Origin: Chelonoidis abingdonii
Lineage: Eukaryota; Chordata; Testudines; Testudinidae
Length of the DNA stretch: 64,000 nt
Direction: 5' to 3'
Assembly (NCBI RefSeq): GCF_003597395.2
Contig: NC_133770.1
Span: 10,992,590-11,056,589 of the forward strand
Shown: in pieces, positions 22,433 to 32,882 of the stretch
Position numbering within the stretch: position 1 is the stretch's first letter
Layout: each line of letters opens with the position of its first letter
Made by a program: the position numbers and the translations under genes
The notes under the pieces: model-generated
Seen by the model: the letters and a program-made list of their open reading frames with translations, nothing else
Databases searched by the model: none
Told to the model about the DNA's origin: nothing

Positions 22433-22743
22433 CAGGGGGAGGCAACCTATGGCCCACGTGCCGAAGGCGGCATGCAAACTGATTTTCAGTGGCACTCACA
22501 CTGCCCAAGTCCCGGCCACCGGTCTGAGGGGCTCTGAAGTTTAATTTAATTTTAAATGAAGCTTCTTAAACATTTTAAAAACCTTATTTACTTTACATAC
22601 TACAATAGTTTAGTTATATAGTATAGACTTCTAGAAAGACACCTTCTAAAAAAGTTAAAATGTATGACCGGCACATGAAACTTTAAATTAGGATGAATAA
22701 ATGAAGACTCGGCACACCACTTCTGAAAGGTTGCCAACCCCTG
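22433..22743. mobile_element. hAT element copy 2 (311 bp)
   Basis: CAGGGGGAGGCAACC at the left and GGTTGCCAACCCCTG at the right. A perfect 8-base duplication GTCTACAC flanks it (22425-22432 and 22744-22751). Same body as copies 1 and 3. Confidence 0.95.
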
Positions 22744-22751
22744 GTCTACAC

Positions 22752-23918
22752 AGACCAATTAATGCACAATATGCTAGTGCGCTTTAGAAATTGCGCCCCC
22801 AGAGTCTGCATTACTGCTCTGGACAGACAAGTCCTTGGATGCAAATAACCATGTCTGTTCCCACACCCTGTGTTTATTCAATAAACACTTATGTCAGATA
22901 TTTTTTTAAACAGGGGTGTTTTATCCATGTGTATGGGTTAAAACTGAAAATCAGAAGCTCTATGTATTAATACAACAGAGTATATCAGTATAGCATTTGC
23001 AGTTCACCAAATCATAGAGAGCTATACTATATATGTCATATACATTACCCCCACATGCTTCTCTAGCAGTGTATTCAGGGCCAGATTTTGGATATTGCAC
23101 TTGCCTTATCTGCTCCCATGAGCCTGAGGGAAGGGGTTAGGAAAGAACGAGGATATACCATTGGTCTCAATGGGACATACTGGATATCAAATGCTTTTGG
23201 CCACTTCATTTAGGTACCTCAATGGGAGTTGGGGACTATTGAAAACCTGTCTACCATGGGGGTGCTGAGCATTTTTTGAAAAATTGTAACATTGATTATA
23301 ACACTCACATAGCTAACAAACAGCACTAACACACAACCACGTCTGGGGTGACAGTCAGTGTACCAGCCGGCCAGAGTAATTTTGCCAGACTTCAGGGACC
23401 GAGGGGATACCATGGCTTCAGACCAAGGAAATAAGATTGTCTGGCAAGGAAATCAGAGTTTCATGCTTAAAACAACATGTTGTAAACCCTCCCTCTCTGT
23501 AGTAATGGCTGCTATTATTTGCAGCACTGCTGATGCCTGGCTTTGAGAATAACAAACCTGAATTGTAATTTGAAGCAAACACTGTGTATTTCATCCTAAA
23601 AGTGATGGACTTCTAATTTCATTCCCTGAACAGTTTTATTAGTAACAATTTCTTACGTTCATAAGGCTGTCCATTCAGTAAGTGCTTTACAAACTGAAAA
23701 ACAAACCACAGCTACCTTTCAGATGGGGAAGTGTTTCCATTCAGCACACTGGCTTATCCCTGAAGATGTCACATCCAAACAATTAAGCAGTCTACTCCAG
23801 TCGTCTAACAGGTTCACAGCACATGGCAATACAACAGCAGTTTTAAGATAGCTACTCACCAGGAAAATTTCAGTTAGCATGAGACAACGTCTTCTATGTT
23901 AGGGTCAGATTATGCCAT
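22752..23918. other. No recognisable gene
   Basis: Unique-looking. 23160-23275 contains palindrome-class words (TAGGTACCTCAATGGGAGTT). Frames at 23219-23546 have no domain. Confidence 0.45.
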
Positions 23919-24175
23919 CATAAGAACATTAGAATGACTATACTGGGTCAGACCAAAAGTCCATTTAGCCCAGTATCCTGTCTTCCAACAGTGACCAATT
24001 CCAGGTGTCCCAGAGGGAATGAACAGAACAGGGAATCATCGAGTGATCCATCCCTGTTGCCCATTCCCAGCTTCTGGCAAACAGAGGCTAGAGACATCAT
24101 CCCTACCCATCCTGGCTAATAGCCATTGAGGGTCCTACCGTCCATGAACTTATCTAGCTCTTTTTTTAAACTTAC
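23919..24175 (-). mobile_element. CR1 LINE 3' region, antisense
   Basis: CATAAGAACATTAGAATGAC, then TACTGGGTCAGACCAAAAGT, AGAGGGAATGAACAGAACAG and CTTCTGGCAAACAGAGGC. The element's 3' end lies at the left. Same family and orientation as 6311-6550; the nearby repeat at 24217 follows directly. Confidence 0.9.
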
Positions 24176-24216
24176 TCAGAGTTGGTAAGATAACTCCCAC
24201 CTTTTCATGCTCTCTA

Positions 24217-24342
24217 TGTGTATATATATATATCCTCAATATATGTTCCATTCCATGCATCCGAAGAAGTGGGCTGTAGCCCACGAAAGCTTATGCTCAA
24301 ATAAATTTGTTAGTCTCTAAGGTGTCACAAGTACTCCTATTT
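24217..24342 (+). mobile_element. Dispersed repeat with hammerhead-like hairpin
   Basis: After a short (TA)n patch comes CATGCATCCGAAGAA, the stem GTGGGC-TGTA-GCCCAC (24269-24284), GAAA (24285-24288) and a small stem AGC-TTAT-GCT (24288-24297), then AATAAATTTGTTAGTCTCTA and ACAAGTACTCC. I recognise it as an abundant amniote repeat. The order of core, stem II, GAAA and short stem III mimics a hammerhead ribozyme, but no stem I is visible and the first core box is mutated. Confidence 0.65.
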
Positions 24343-24344
24343 AA

Positions 24345-24386
24345 TACCTTATTCACTGAGTAGTGGACTACTCAGTGAGTAAGGTA
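24345..24386. repeat. Near-perfect hairpin
   Basis: Arms 24345-24363 (TACCTTATTCACTGAGTAG) and 24368-24386 pair at 18 of 19 positions around the loop TGGA. A third partial copy (CTATTCAGTGAATG) follows at 24387. Related to the imperfect palindrome at 15652. Confidence 0.85.
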
Positions 24387-24399
24387 CTATTCAGTGAAT

Positions 24400-25865
24400 G
24401 TACGGATGGCAGAATCTGCTGCTTTAAGTAGATTGCATTTAATCACCTGTCTATAAAGGCAAATCCATCAACATAATTAAGTAAAACAGATAACAAAATT
24501 GGACCAATATTGTTTCTGCCTTAGGCTGCAGAAACTGAATCTCACTATAATGGATTCTTTCACGTTGATTGACAATATTTGCAAGCCTGCCTGCTCAAAA
24601 ATATTTCTGCAATACCAGATGGGTTTTAAAAACCTTTTTAAGGTGACTGAAGGGGCTCGCTCAGAAGGAGTGAGCCTGAGATGATTTCTGGCATTTCACA
24701 ACAGTTTTTGTATTTTGATGAATCATGAGCTCAGATTTAAGAGTCTCTATTTAATGCTCTCATGCACTTGTGGGACTACAGCCTTCATGCACCACCTGAA
24801 TTTGGGTTTCCCTGGTAACAGGTGATGTGTGACTGAAAGATACCAGCTGCCCCGTTAAAAAATCAACTCCTTTGTAAGTGCTGAACAGTATTTATGTATT
24901 TTTTCACTGTGATGGGTATGACATTTTACAGACATGGTTCCTCACTGGGAGAGTTAACAATGTGCCATCTATATTATGCCTGCTACATCCTTGTGTGTTG
25001 GAGGCTTGGCAATGCAGACTGGGCAGGGAATCTGTCTCCTGTCTCCTCCACCACTCCCCATTGTTTGGCTTTCTGTTATTCCTGATCTCAGGATTACCTA
25101 TGGAAACCTTCTTAGTTTGATTAGGAGTTCAGTAAAACTGTAACTCAATCTCTTCTGCTCCTTTCCTAGCCAACTGTTCACCCTCCCCAGTCAATCCAAG
25201 ACATTGTTCATTATTTGCAAAGATTGCACTGGGACTTAATTTCATCCAGTCTTTCTTATTTAGCTCTTGTATGTGTTTGCCAACACTCGAGAGTCTATAT
25301 ATGGAAGTGTTAATGAGAAGACGTTATAGAAACACTTTATCATTAATCTTTTAGAATTGTGGAAGAATCTGCAAAGAAAAGAATACTATCATTTCCATAA
25401 TTACTGCTGTGGTTCTAAAGAACGATTTTCTGTAGCTTAACAGGTTAGGGGCTGACTGAGAGGTAGATTGTATATAAAAGAACATGAAGCAATGAAAGAT
25501 TAATTCCATGTGTTTCTCCAAAGATCACAGGTTATCAGTGGCTCTAACATTTCCCTATTCCCCCTCCAAAAACCCCAACACTTATCTCAATTATTAAGCA
25601 GACACAATAGGGTCCTTTGGCAGGTAATAAAGACCTCTTTGACTGAACAACATAGAAGATGAAGAGGAAACTGTGAAATATGAAACTTGCATGCAGCAGA
25701 CAAAACTGACCTATAATTTACAAAGCTTTCCTTAAAGTTGTCTTCGCTTCTTTTGTGTATTATTGTCTGATATCTGGAAGATGAGTCTCCTCACATCGAA
25801 TGGACCATGCAGCTCTAAAAATCCTAATTAAATGTAGGTGTCTAATTTTCTTCAAGGTCATATGG
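24400..25865. other. No recognisable gene
   Basis: AT-rich unique-looking sequence. Frames of 60-80 codons at 24499-25120 show no domain. Confidence 0.45.
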
Positions 25866-25869
25866 CATG

Positions 25870-25950
25870 TCAATGACTGAGGAAGGTTAGAACCCAGATG
25901 CTTTGATTCCCAGTGTCATTTGTTAATCATTAGACCATCTACCTCCCCAT
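25870..25950 (-). mobile_element. tRNA-derived SINE head fragment, antisense
   Basis: AGGTTAGAACCCAGATGC, TTGATTCCCAGTGTC and TAATCATTAGACCATCTACC read on the minus strand as a tRNA-like head with A- and B-box-like words. Diverged and short. Confidence 0.5.
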
Positions 25951-27210
25951 GTATAGATACAGCATAGTGTATGCAAATTCTTCTCCAGTTGATCATTCAA
26001 GGATATTTTCACCATTATGCAGAAAATGCTCTACAGTCATTGTTCAACTTTTGGCACCATGCACTAGGCTACTCATGAAGCTTCGCTTCAGCCTAGGAGC
26101 TTTGCATGATCGAAACTCTGTTTCTGCAGAGATTAGAAAGTGCCAGTGCTGTGCACCCGAAAGACATAATTCGTCTTCGGTCAACTGGAAGTTTTGTTAA
26201 GCAGAGTTCAGTAGATCAGGGTTACACTATATTTAGCAGCTACATCTTTTTAACAGCTTTATGCCCATGTCCAGCTAATGCAGCCAGTAATTGGTCTTCC
26301 TCTGGAGACCTGTCAACCTGAAATGTAAATACAACCTGAATTGCTAGCATTGGGCTTGGATCATTCATAATGAGTACGAATACAGATGTGAGGATCTGAA
26401 CGAAGTCGCATTAAAGAGACAACGCAGAAGGAACTAAAATCAATTGGCAGTGGGGAGGGGCATTTTGACAGTAAGAAAACTCATCCATCAGAGGCATGAC
26501 ATGCCTGAATAAAAGATTTTTGGAACTTGAGTATGGAGATGGAATTGCTTTTTTTAAAAGATTAAACATGCATACAAATATAAGCCTCAAAAAAACAAAG
26601 TTTGTGACACACTGCTTTGAATAAATAAAGGGAACAGTGGAAAGCCCAGGAAGACAAGTTGATTCAGGTGGAACACGAAAGAGGTAGAAAACTTTTAATT
26701 TGCAATAAACCTTAGTACAAAAGGCATGTGGGAAAGATCAGGAAACACCTCACCTCACTGCAAAAGTAACAATGTGTGCTGAGAAGATACAAGATGGCTG
26801 TGAAATGAGATAATCAAATAATGAAAGGAAGAGCAGAGAAATGGCAATTTATGTGCAAAGGTAAAAGTGGATTAAGAAAATACATTCTGTTTAGATTAGG
26901 TTTACAATCCATAACATGCAAGAAGAACCTAAATGGAAAAATTGTCATGTGTTTGTTCTAGTAGAAGCGGTGGATTGATACTTACTAATGTCCTGATAAG
27001 TGAATCAATGCATTAAGATACTAGACATTAGACACCTCAATTCAGCGAAATATAGAAACTGATGGAGATAAGAAGCTGATGAAGTTGGTTCAAAGGGGAA
27101 TGAAAATTTCAGGCCCCAATTTCAGAAGTGCTCCACTACCAGATAGGCACCAAGGATAGGACTTTGAAAAGTGCCTAAGGGTGTCCAACTTATTTTCAAT
27201 TAGACTTGTA
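25951..27210. other. No recognisable gene
   Basis: AT-rich, mostly unique-looking. 27106-27185 carries fragments of the CTTTGAAAAGTGCCTAAGGG palindrome class. Overlapping 71-83 codon frames near 26000 have no domain. Confidence 0.45.
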
Positions 27211-27253
27211 CTCCTAGGTAGAGCTGGGTGCAATTTTTCAGACAAATATCTTA

Positions 27254-27381
27254 TTGTTGGATCATTTTATGATTCCCTGTTCTGTTCATTCCCTCTGAGG
27301 CACCTGGCATTGGCCACTGTCAGAAGACAGGATATTGGGCTAGATGATCTTTGTTCTGACCCAGTATGGCCGTTCTTATGT
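27254..27381 (+). mobile_element. CR1 LINE 3' tail, sense
   Basis: TTCATTCCCTCTGAGGCACC, GGCCACTGTCAGAAGACAGG, GTTCTGACCCAGTATGGCCG and the terminal TTCTTATG. Sense counterpart of the antisense CR1 tails elsewhere; 5'-truncated to about 125 bases and inserted within a miniature element. Confidence 0.9.
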
Positions 27382-27584
27382 TTTTATAAAAAAAATGCAG
27401 TTTGGGGTCAACTGAAACTATTTGCAAATTAATGTTAAGTTCAATGACTAATTTTGACTGAATTGAAAATGGCAAAACAGTGTTTTGTTTGACCCATTTT
27501 GTGTATTTGTTTGTTTGTTTCAGTTTTCAGGCAAAGGTTTCACAAAATAGCTAAAGGAGGAGGTAGGGTGGTTCTTTCCTTATT

Positions 27585-27695
27585 AGCTTCAGCCCAGTGA
27601 TTAGGGCGCTTACCGACATGTAATCCCACACACACACTTGATGTGGAAAAGGGATTTGAACTTGGATCTCCTACACTGTAAGAGAGTGGCTGAGT
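27585..27695 (+). mobile_element. tRNA-like SINE head inside miniature element
   Basis: CAGCCCAGTGATTAGGGCGC (A-box-like) and GGGATTTGAACTTGGATC (B-box-like) lie about 45 bases apart, as in a pol III tRNA-type promoter. A related pair occurs at 59040-59100 inside similar flanking sequence, so it may be part of that element rather than a separate insertion. Confidence 0.5.
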
Positions 27696-28136
27696 CACTG
27701 GGTTATGCTGACAGGGGGAGTGTTTAAGCTCTCCCCTGGAAGCTGTTCCACCTATAAAAAACTATAGTCACTGTAGCAGGGCCTTAAAGTTGGCTCTCCC
27801 ACATCCTAGGTGAGTGCTCTAACCCACTGTAGAGTCATTTTCATTTTTTTCTCTTGGCCCAATAACTATTTGTTGTCATTCCTAGTGGCAATTCATGATA
27901 TTTTGTTTTTGTCAACATGCCCGAAAATCAAAATGGAAATAACTTGGGTTCAGACAAAATGTTTCCCTTCGACATTACCAAAATGTTTTGACTTGACATT
28001 TTTTCAATGTCTCAATTCACCAAAAAATTCTGAAAGATGTAATTTTTGGTTTGACCTGAAATGATTTTTGTTCAATTTGTTTTTTGAAAGACCAGTGAAC
28101 TGAAAAATACATCATTTGCCTAGCTCTACTCCTAAA

Positions 28137-28459
28137 CTAATTGGGATGAAAATCCCACCCCAAAATGGTAGCAGAGCTTTTTTTAAAAATTGGCCACACT
28201 TTTCAGTTCCTGAATGGGAGCTGTGGGAGCTGAACCCTTGGGGAAAGATTTTCTTCATATTTGTTTTATTTATGAATTTATGCTACTCTCTAAATTAGGT
28301 GGTGCAAAGTTTTTGTAGTGCTTTCCTATATTGTTAGTTTTTGGGTTTGGGCCATATCTCGTGATTTTTTTACACGTTACCCGTGTTAATTTCAGTGGGG
28401 AATTCTGCATGGAGATTGAGAGCAGGATATTACCCACAATGTGCATACACATTTCTGAG
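28137..28459. other. No recognisable gene
   Basis: Nothing recognisable on either strand. Confidence 0.4.
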
Positions 28460-28790
28460 TCACACGTAACATGGGAGAACTTGTGATGAGGATCTATGGA
28501 GTGGGCTGGCTGGCTGGACTATATTTCCCATGATGCACATCACTTTCTTCCTTCTTGGTGAGGGGAGGGGATGGCAGCATAAGAGTCCTTGGCAATGGTG
28601 CATCATGGCAGATGTAGTCTGGCTAGAAACCCCAGTCCAGAAAGGAAAATAGAAGCAGAAGGCAATCAAAATCCAACTTTCAAAAAGCACTGCAGTGCCA
28701 TGTTGAATCAACATATTTTGGTTTTCAGGTATGCTGGATTTTTACATAATATCAAAATTTACCGCAGAAAGCAGACACTTTTTGTGCGTG
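28460..28790. repeat. 'cccatgatgcac' dispersed repeat
   Basis: GGACTATATTTCCCATGATG on the left faces CATCATGGCAGATGTAGTC on the right (28598-28620), an inverted pair about 70 bases apart. Similar words appear at 20870-21020. Frames of 84 and 119 codons overlapping it are not supported as genes. Confidence 0.5.
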
Positions 28791-29600
28791 TGCAAAAGAG
28801 GCTGTTTCATCAAAAACACAATCTTCTGTTAAAAAAGTTAGAGGGAAAGCTTTCAACCAACCTTAGTCACACAGTATTTATGCTCCCTGACTGGATGAGT
28901 AACTGTAAGAAAGAGGGAGAAAGCATGACCTGGAATAATACATTTTAACCCTTGTAGATATTTATTACCACTTAGTGAACTTCACTTCTATTATGTCTCT
29001 TCTGACTTCACGCTAGAGGGGAAAATCATGAATTAAGTATTAAACAAATGAGCTGCTTCATCCCACAGGTTAACAGATGAAAATGTCTGACTCACTGTAT
29101 GTCTCCTTCACAGGCAAAGATCAAGTCATGTTTTGGAGGAGGCAAATGTTATGCCACTCATTTTACAGAAGCAGACTCTCTGTGTTGTCAGCTTCAAGGG
29201 GTAACTCAGTTTTCTATGGTATATTCAATATTATATGCCAGCAATTCTCTAGAAAGATTTTCCCCTTCATTTGGCATGATAGCATAATTTCTGGAGTAAA
29301 AGATATTGATTTGGAAGATGAAAAACACCTCTTCAGTAGTATGTACTGTGGCATTAGTATTAAAGTTGTCAACATTTGAGCTGTTCAGCTCTTTGTATGA
29401 ACTTTGTTCTCAGTTCAGTACAAGCAGTTATCCGGATTTCTCTAAGGCAGTGTTCTTAAGTTTTTGGGTTTTCTGATAATTGGGGGAAGAGGAAAACGAA
29501 AACAAAGCACTCATTCAGAATCAAGGCTTTCCATAGCAACTATGGGAATGAATGAAGTGCCCCCAATCCCTTTGCAGATGCTCTTTCTGCTGCAAAGTCA
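28791..29600. other. No recognisable gene
   Basis: AT-rich. A 100-codon frame at 29077-29379 has no recognisable domain, no splice-site context and no conserved motif. Confidence 0.45.
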
Positions 29601-29603
29601 AGG

Positions 29604-29945
29604 AACCATAGAATATTAGGGTTGGAAGAGACCTCAGGAGGTCATCTAGTCCAACCCCCTGCTCAAACCAATACCAACCCCAACTAAATCATCCCAGCCA
29701 GGGCTTTGTCAAGCCAAGTTTTAAAAACCTCTAAGGATGGAGATTCCACCACTTCCCTAGGTAACCCATTCCAGTGCTTCACCACCCTCCTAATAAAATA
29801 GTGTTTCCTAATATCCAAAAGGATTGGTTTGGGTTCTGCTAATTCACACATTGCCCCAGCTGCACATAAGAAGGTGGGCGTTGCTCTTTGGGGAGAGATG
29901 ACCCAGTTTGTGGGGTGAGGAGGAATCCTGGGAGATGCCAACTCT
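29604..29945 (-). pseudogene. CR1 LINE 3' end with ORF2 C-terminal remnant
   Basis: Antisense CR1: CATAGAATATTAGGGTTGG, GGTCATCTAGTCCAACCCCC, CCATTCCAGTGCTTCACC. The minus-strand frame ending at 29684 contains [20 protein letters not shown] and [12 protein letters not shown], which I recognise as the extreme C-terminus of the CR1 ORF2 protein (endonuclease plus reverse transcriptase). Only this tail is present; catalytic domains are absent, so it is inactive. The N-terminal 40 codons of the frame are probably unrelated sequence at the truncation point. Confidence 0.88.
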
Positions 29946-30125
29946 GAGGAGGAGGCATGTGCTGAACTTTGTTACTTTATTAATTTCATTGCTAAAAGCC
30001 AACCCCTAGGAAAGGGAGTGAGTTTGGACTCTGTAACTTGTGTAGATTGTGCTTTAGAATAAGCTGGGAAAGTCACCTGCCCTCAGCTATAGGACTCCCA
30101 TAATTTATTTTTATTACTTTTACCA
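29946..30125. other. No recognisable gene
   Basis: Short unassigned spacer. Confidence 0.4.
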
Positions 30126-30250
30126 CAGTAGCTGCTAGGAGCCCCAGTCACGGACCAGGACCCCATAATGCACAAACACAGAACAAAAGGGCGCACAATC
30201 TGCACATAGGACAAGAGTGAACAGATACAGACAGGAAATCTATGGTGGGC
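30126..30250 (-). mobile_element. L2-like repeat, antisense
   Basis: TAGGAGCCCCAGTCACGG, ACCAGGACCCCATAATGC, ACAAACACAGAACAAAAGG and ACAATCTGCACATAGGACAA are the antisense of the tail at 13955-14155 (compare CCTGGTCTATGGTTGCAGCC there). Confidence 0.65.
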
Positions 30251-30732
30251 AATCTGCCTAAAAACACCCCATCTTCTAAATTACTATTTTTTTCAATATA
30301 TTTTGCTTTCATATTCAACTTTAGGGTTTTTTTCTAAACCTGCTAGTTCACTGCAGTGTCCCAAGACGTGTTCGTAAGAGTATCCTTGACAATAATTAGC
30401 ACTTCCATTGCACTTCACAGTTCCAAAGGATTACACAAAAGTTTTTAAATCACAGTGAGGAAAATAAGTATTCTCACCACCACATTACTAACAGGCAATC
30501 AAACACTGTATTCCACACTCTAGTCTATATAAGTTCTTATAGTGCTCTCATCACAATATTGGAGTGCCTTCTAGGAGTGCACTAAGCAATGTGACTAAAC
30601 GTGTTGCATGTTGTTTATTCTCTCATCCTCTCCCATAAGGGAAGAAATGTGTGTACTGGAATGTCTTATTTTGGTAGGGTTTTAGGTTTGGTTCACTTTA
30701 ATTTTTTTCTTAATCTATAAGTTTCTATGTAT
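30251..30732. other. No recognisable gene
   Basis: AT-rich unassigned sequence. Confidence 0.4.
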
Positions 30733-31140
30733 TCATGCTCGAGAAGGCAAGTCAGAGAAATGCACTTTGCACTTGGAGAAGAAGGTGCTGAGGTTTGTGA
30801 TGGTCCTTTGTTCCTGGGGAAGTTCATTCCATTGTCTCAGCCTGGCCAGGAAAAAGTTCTGTGTCCTGCCCAGACAAACTTTACCGTAGTGGTAGTGAGT
30901 TCCATTATGCTGCAAGAGCAGAGTTGTCAACCATGGTCTTCATCCCCTAGCATTAGATGGTCGTTTAGCTATCTTGAGCCCTCACCATGGAGCGCTTTGA
31001 AGATAAAGACCCAAAACCTTGAACTTGATTTGAAATTCTGTAGGAAAACAGTGTAGAGAATGGAGGACAGGTCTGATGTGCTCACAGTAGCTCATGTTGC
31101 TGAGCAGCCACACTGCTCTCAACTACATTTGGTCAGTCTG
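30733..31140 (-). pseudogene. LINE ORF2 C-terminal remnant, antisense
   Basis: The minus-strand frame 30733-30930 reads GKVCLGRTQNFFLARLRQWN then ELPQEQRTITNLSTFF, with an 'arg-x-trp-asn-x-leu-pro' pattern and a following Phe-Lys segment typical of the C-terminus of L2/CR1-clade ORF2 proteins. The plus-strand right part (30960-31140) is the more upstream, decayed coding region. No reverse-transcriptase motifs remain. Confidence 0.6.
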
Positions 31141-31311
31141 GAGAAATTCTATTAAAGTCAATGTGTTTGATTATTAACATGATCATGGAGAATTCATCAT
31201 CAGTACATTATGTGTTATAAATGATTCACTTAGCTCTGCCCACAACTTCACTGAGGTTCGGGTGAATATGGATGTAGTTTAGAGTGAAACCTGAACAGAT
31301 ATGTAGGGATT
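31141..31311. other. No recognisable gene
   Basis: Unassigned spacer. Confidence 0.4.
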
Positions 31312-31378
31312 TGGGTCACACTTTATATGACTATATTTATAAATAGCTCAAAAGAGTTAATAAATGATTAACAGATGT

Positions 31379-31902
31379 TGTAAGTGTAACCCTTCTGCCA
31401 GTCAGAGACAGCAGCAATAAGAGTGATTTCAGCTCTGCAGTGAGTAACAAGACTCTCTCTTGACTCTAAATTAGCTATTTTATCACACAGTGGAGAGAAT
31501 AGTCAAATAGCATCTAAGACCCTTGACCAGAACTTGCTCACTCACACACACCATACAACTACCTATCCTATCCCTCAAATCACTGGTCTTTGGAACCCAG
31601 GGCCCCTGCCTAGCAAGTGTCATTTAGTTGAGGGTGAGTCCCTCCATTGGGATATGCCCAGTACAGTGCTGCTGCCCTTGATTCACACAAGAAGGATAAC
31701 AACCCTTTATTACTCCTGCCCCAATAACAAGGAGTCTGGGGATCCAACACCAGCCAAAAGTGATCATTTGTGCAAGCATTCCCAGCATGCTGAGCACCTT
31801 GGCAGGGTGAGTGTGCCCATGCAAATGAGATCAGCTCCTGAAGTCCTTTTCCACAGTTCATCACTAGATGTCAGTGGTGACCTCATTCAGGCTCTGCTTA
31901 CA
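31379..31902 (-). mobile_element. 524-bp LTR, antisense
   Basis: Starts TGTAAGTGTAACCC and ends GGCTCTGCTTACA; the terminal TGTAAG/CTTACA are inverted, as in LTRs. I recognise the sequence as a dispersed turtle LTR lying antisense. No target duplication could be confirmed. Overlapping frames of 84-123 codons are LTR sequence and not genes. Confidence 0.7.
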
Positions 31903-31963
31903 TAAGCTTATTATAGACCTGAGTAATGTGTGTTATAGCACATCAGCAAAAAGTTATATTTGG

Positions 31964-32757
31964 TGTGACAGACCCAGGTCAGTGGGGTCCAGGAGTCCGA
32001 TAGCAGGCAAATATACTGGCCACTGGATGAATAGTTTTCTGTTCCCTGAGTGACCAGAGCATGGGCTGCCCTAGAGCAATCAGAAACCTGTTAGAACCAA
32101 TTAAGACAGGCAGGCTAATTAAGACACCTGGAGCCAATTAAGAACTTACTAGAATCAATTATGTCAGGCAGGCTAATCAGGATACCTGGTTTAAAAAGGA
32201 CCTCCCATCAGTTAGTGAGGGGGCATGCAAGTAGCAGGGAGTGAAAAGCTGCTGGAGGAGTGAAGAGTACAAGTGTGATCAGGCTTCAGGAAGAAGATCC
32301 TGCAGTGAGGATAAAGAAGATGCTGGGGGGGGAGGCCATGGGGAAGTAGCCCAGGGAGTTGTAGCTGTCACACAGCTGATACAAGGGACATTGTAGACAG
32401 CTGCTATCCACAGGGCCCTAGGCTGGAACCTGGAGTAGAGTGCGGGCTTGGGTTCCCCTCATCCCCCCAACTCCTGATCTGACACAGGAGAAGTTGACCT
32501 GGTCTGTGAGACACACCAGAGGGCAAGGTCTAATTTGGAAAGGGATATGGCCTGTCCCCGACCCACTAGATGGGACACAGACTGTGGGGATTGTTCTCCC
32601 TTCCCCCATGCTGGCCAGTGATGAGGTTAGCTGAGTGAATGGCATGTTTGAGCCTCTATCAGAAGTGGCCAAACTGAGGGGTGCCGTGAACTTCTGAGGT
32701 GAGCAATTCCACCAAAAGGTGCAGGACCTACCAAGGCAGAGGAGGAACTTTGTCACA
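31964..32757 (+). mobile_element. 794-bp LTR, sense
   Basis: Begins TGTGACAGACCC and ends GGAGGAACTTTGTCACA. TGGT flanks it at 31961-31964 and 32759-32762, a plausible 4-bp target duplication given an end ambiguity of one or two bases. A TATA-like GGTTTAAAAAGGACC lies at about 32188. Contains a short internal tandem: TTAAGACAGGCAGGCTAATTA and TATGTCAGGCAGGCTAATCA. Shares its 3' half with the antisense copy at 1892-2564. Solo LTR. Confidence 0.82.
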
Positions 32758-32882
32758 ATGGTTATAAAATAGGAATATAAGCATGTATTGACCTGTTAAA
32801 CTCTACAATAATAGATTAATCATTTATTAATCTCTTGAACTATTTGTCTATAAATGGCACTTTACTATAAAATGTGTCCAGT

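Larger units (their letters stand above)
27219..28128. mobile_element. 910-bp palindromic miniature element with CR1 insertion
   Basis: Left end TAGAGCTGGGTGCAATTT and right end ATCATTTGCCTAGCTCTA are inverted repeats. Flanks CTCCTAGG (27211-27218) and CTCCTAAA (28129-28136) match at 6 of 8 bases, a decayed 8-bp duplication. The inner part contains a tRNA-like stretch (27587-27690) and many inverted GTTTTGTTTGACCC / GGTTTGACCTGAAATG words. A sense CR1 tail sits near the left end. Confidence 0.65.
31312..32882. mobile_element. Inverted-repeat MITE split by two LTRs
   Basis: Left arm (31312-31378: GGTCACACTTTATATG, AAATAGCTCAAAAGAG, TTAATAAATGATTAAC) and right arm (32815-32882: TTAATCATTTATTAATCTC, CTATAAATGGCACTTTAC, TATAAAATGTGTCC) are inverted copies. 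The rest of the original element survives as 31903-31963 and 32758-32814. LTRs at 31379-31902 and 31964-32757 interrupt it, so its length before insertion would be only about 250 bases. Confidence 0.75.

Noticed and set aside
27585..27695. Possible functional tRNA gene
   Set aside because: Only A/B-box-like words remain; no cloverleaf with acceptor stem and anticodon arm can be formed.
28589..28948. 119-codon plus-strand frame
   Set aside because: Begins in a dispersed repeat and shows no domain or conserved pattern.
29684..29941. Possible cellular gene exon
   Set aside because: The conserved part is the C-terminal tail of a CR1 LINE protein, a high-copy repeat.
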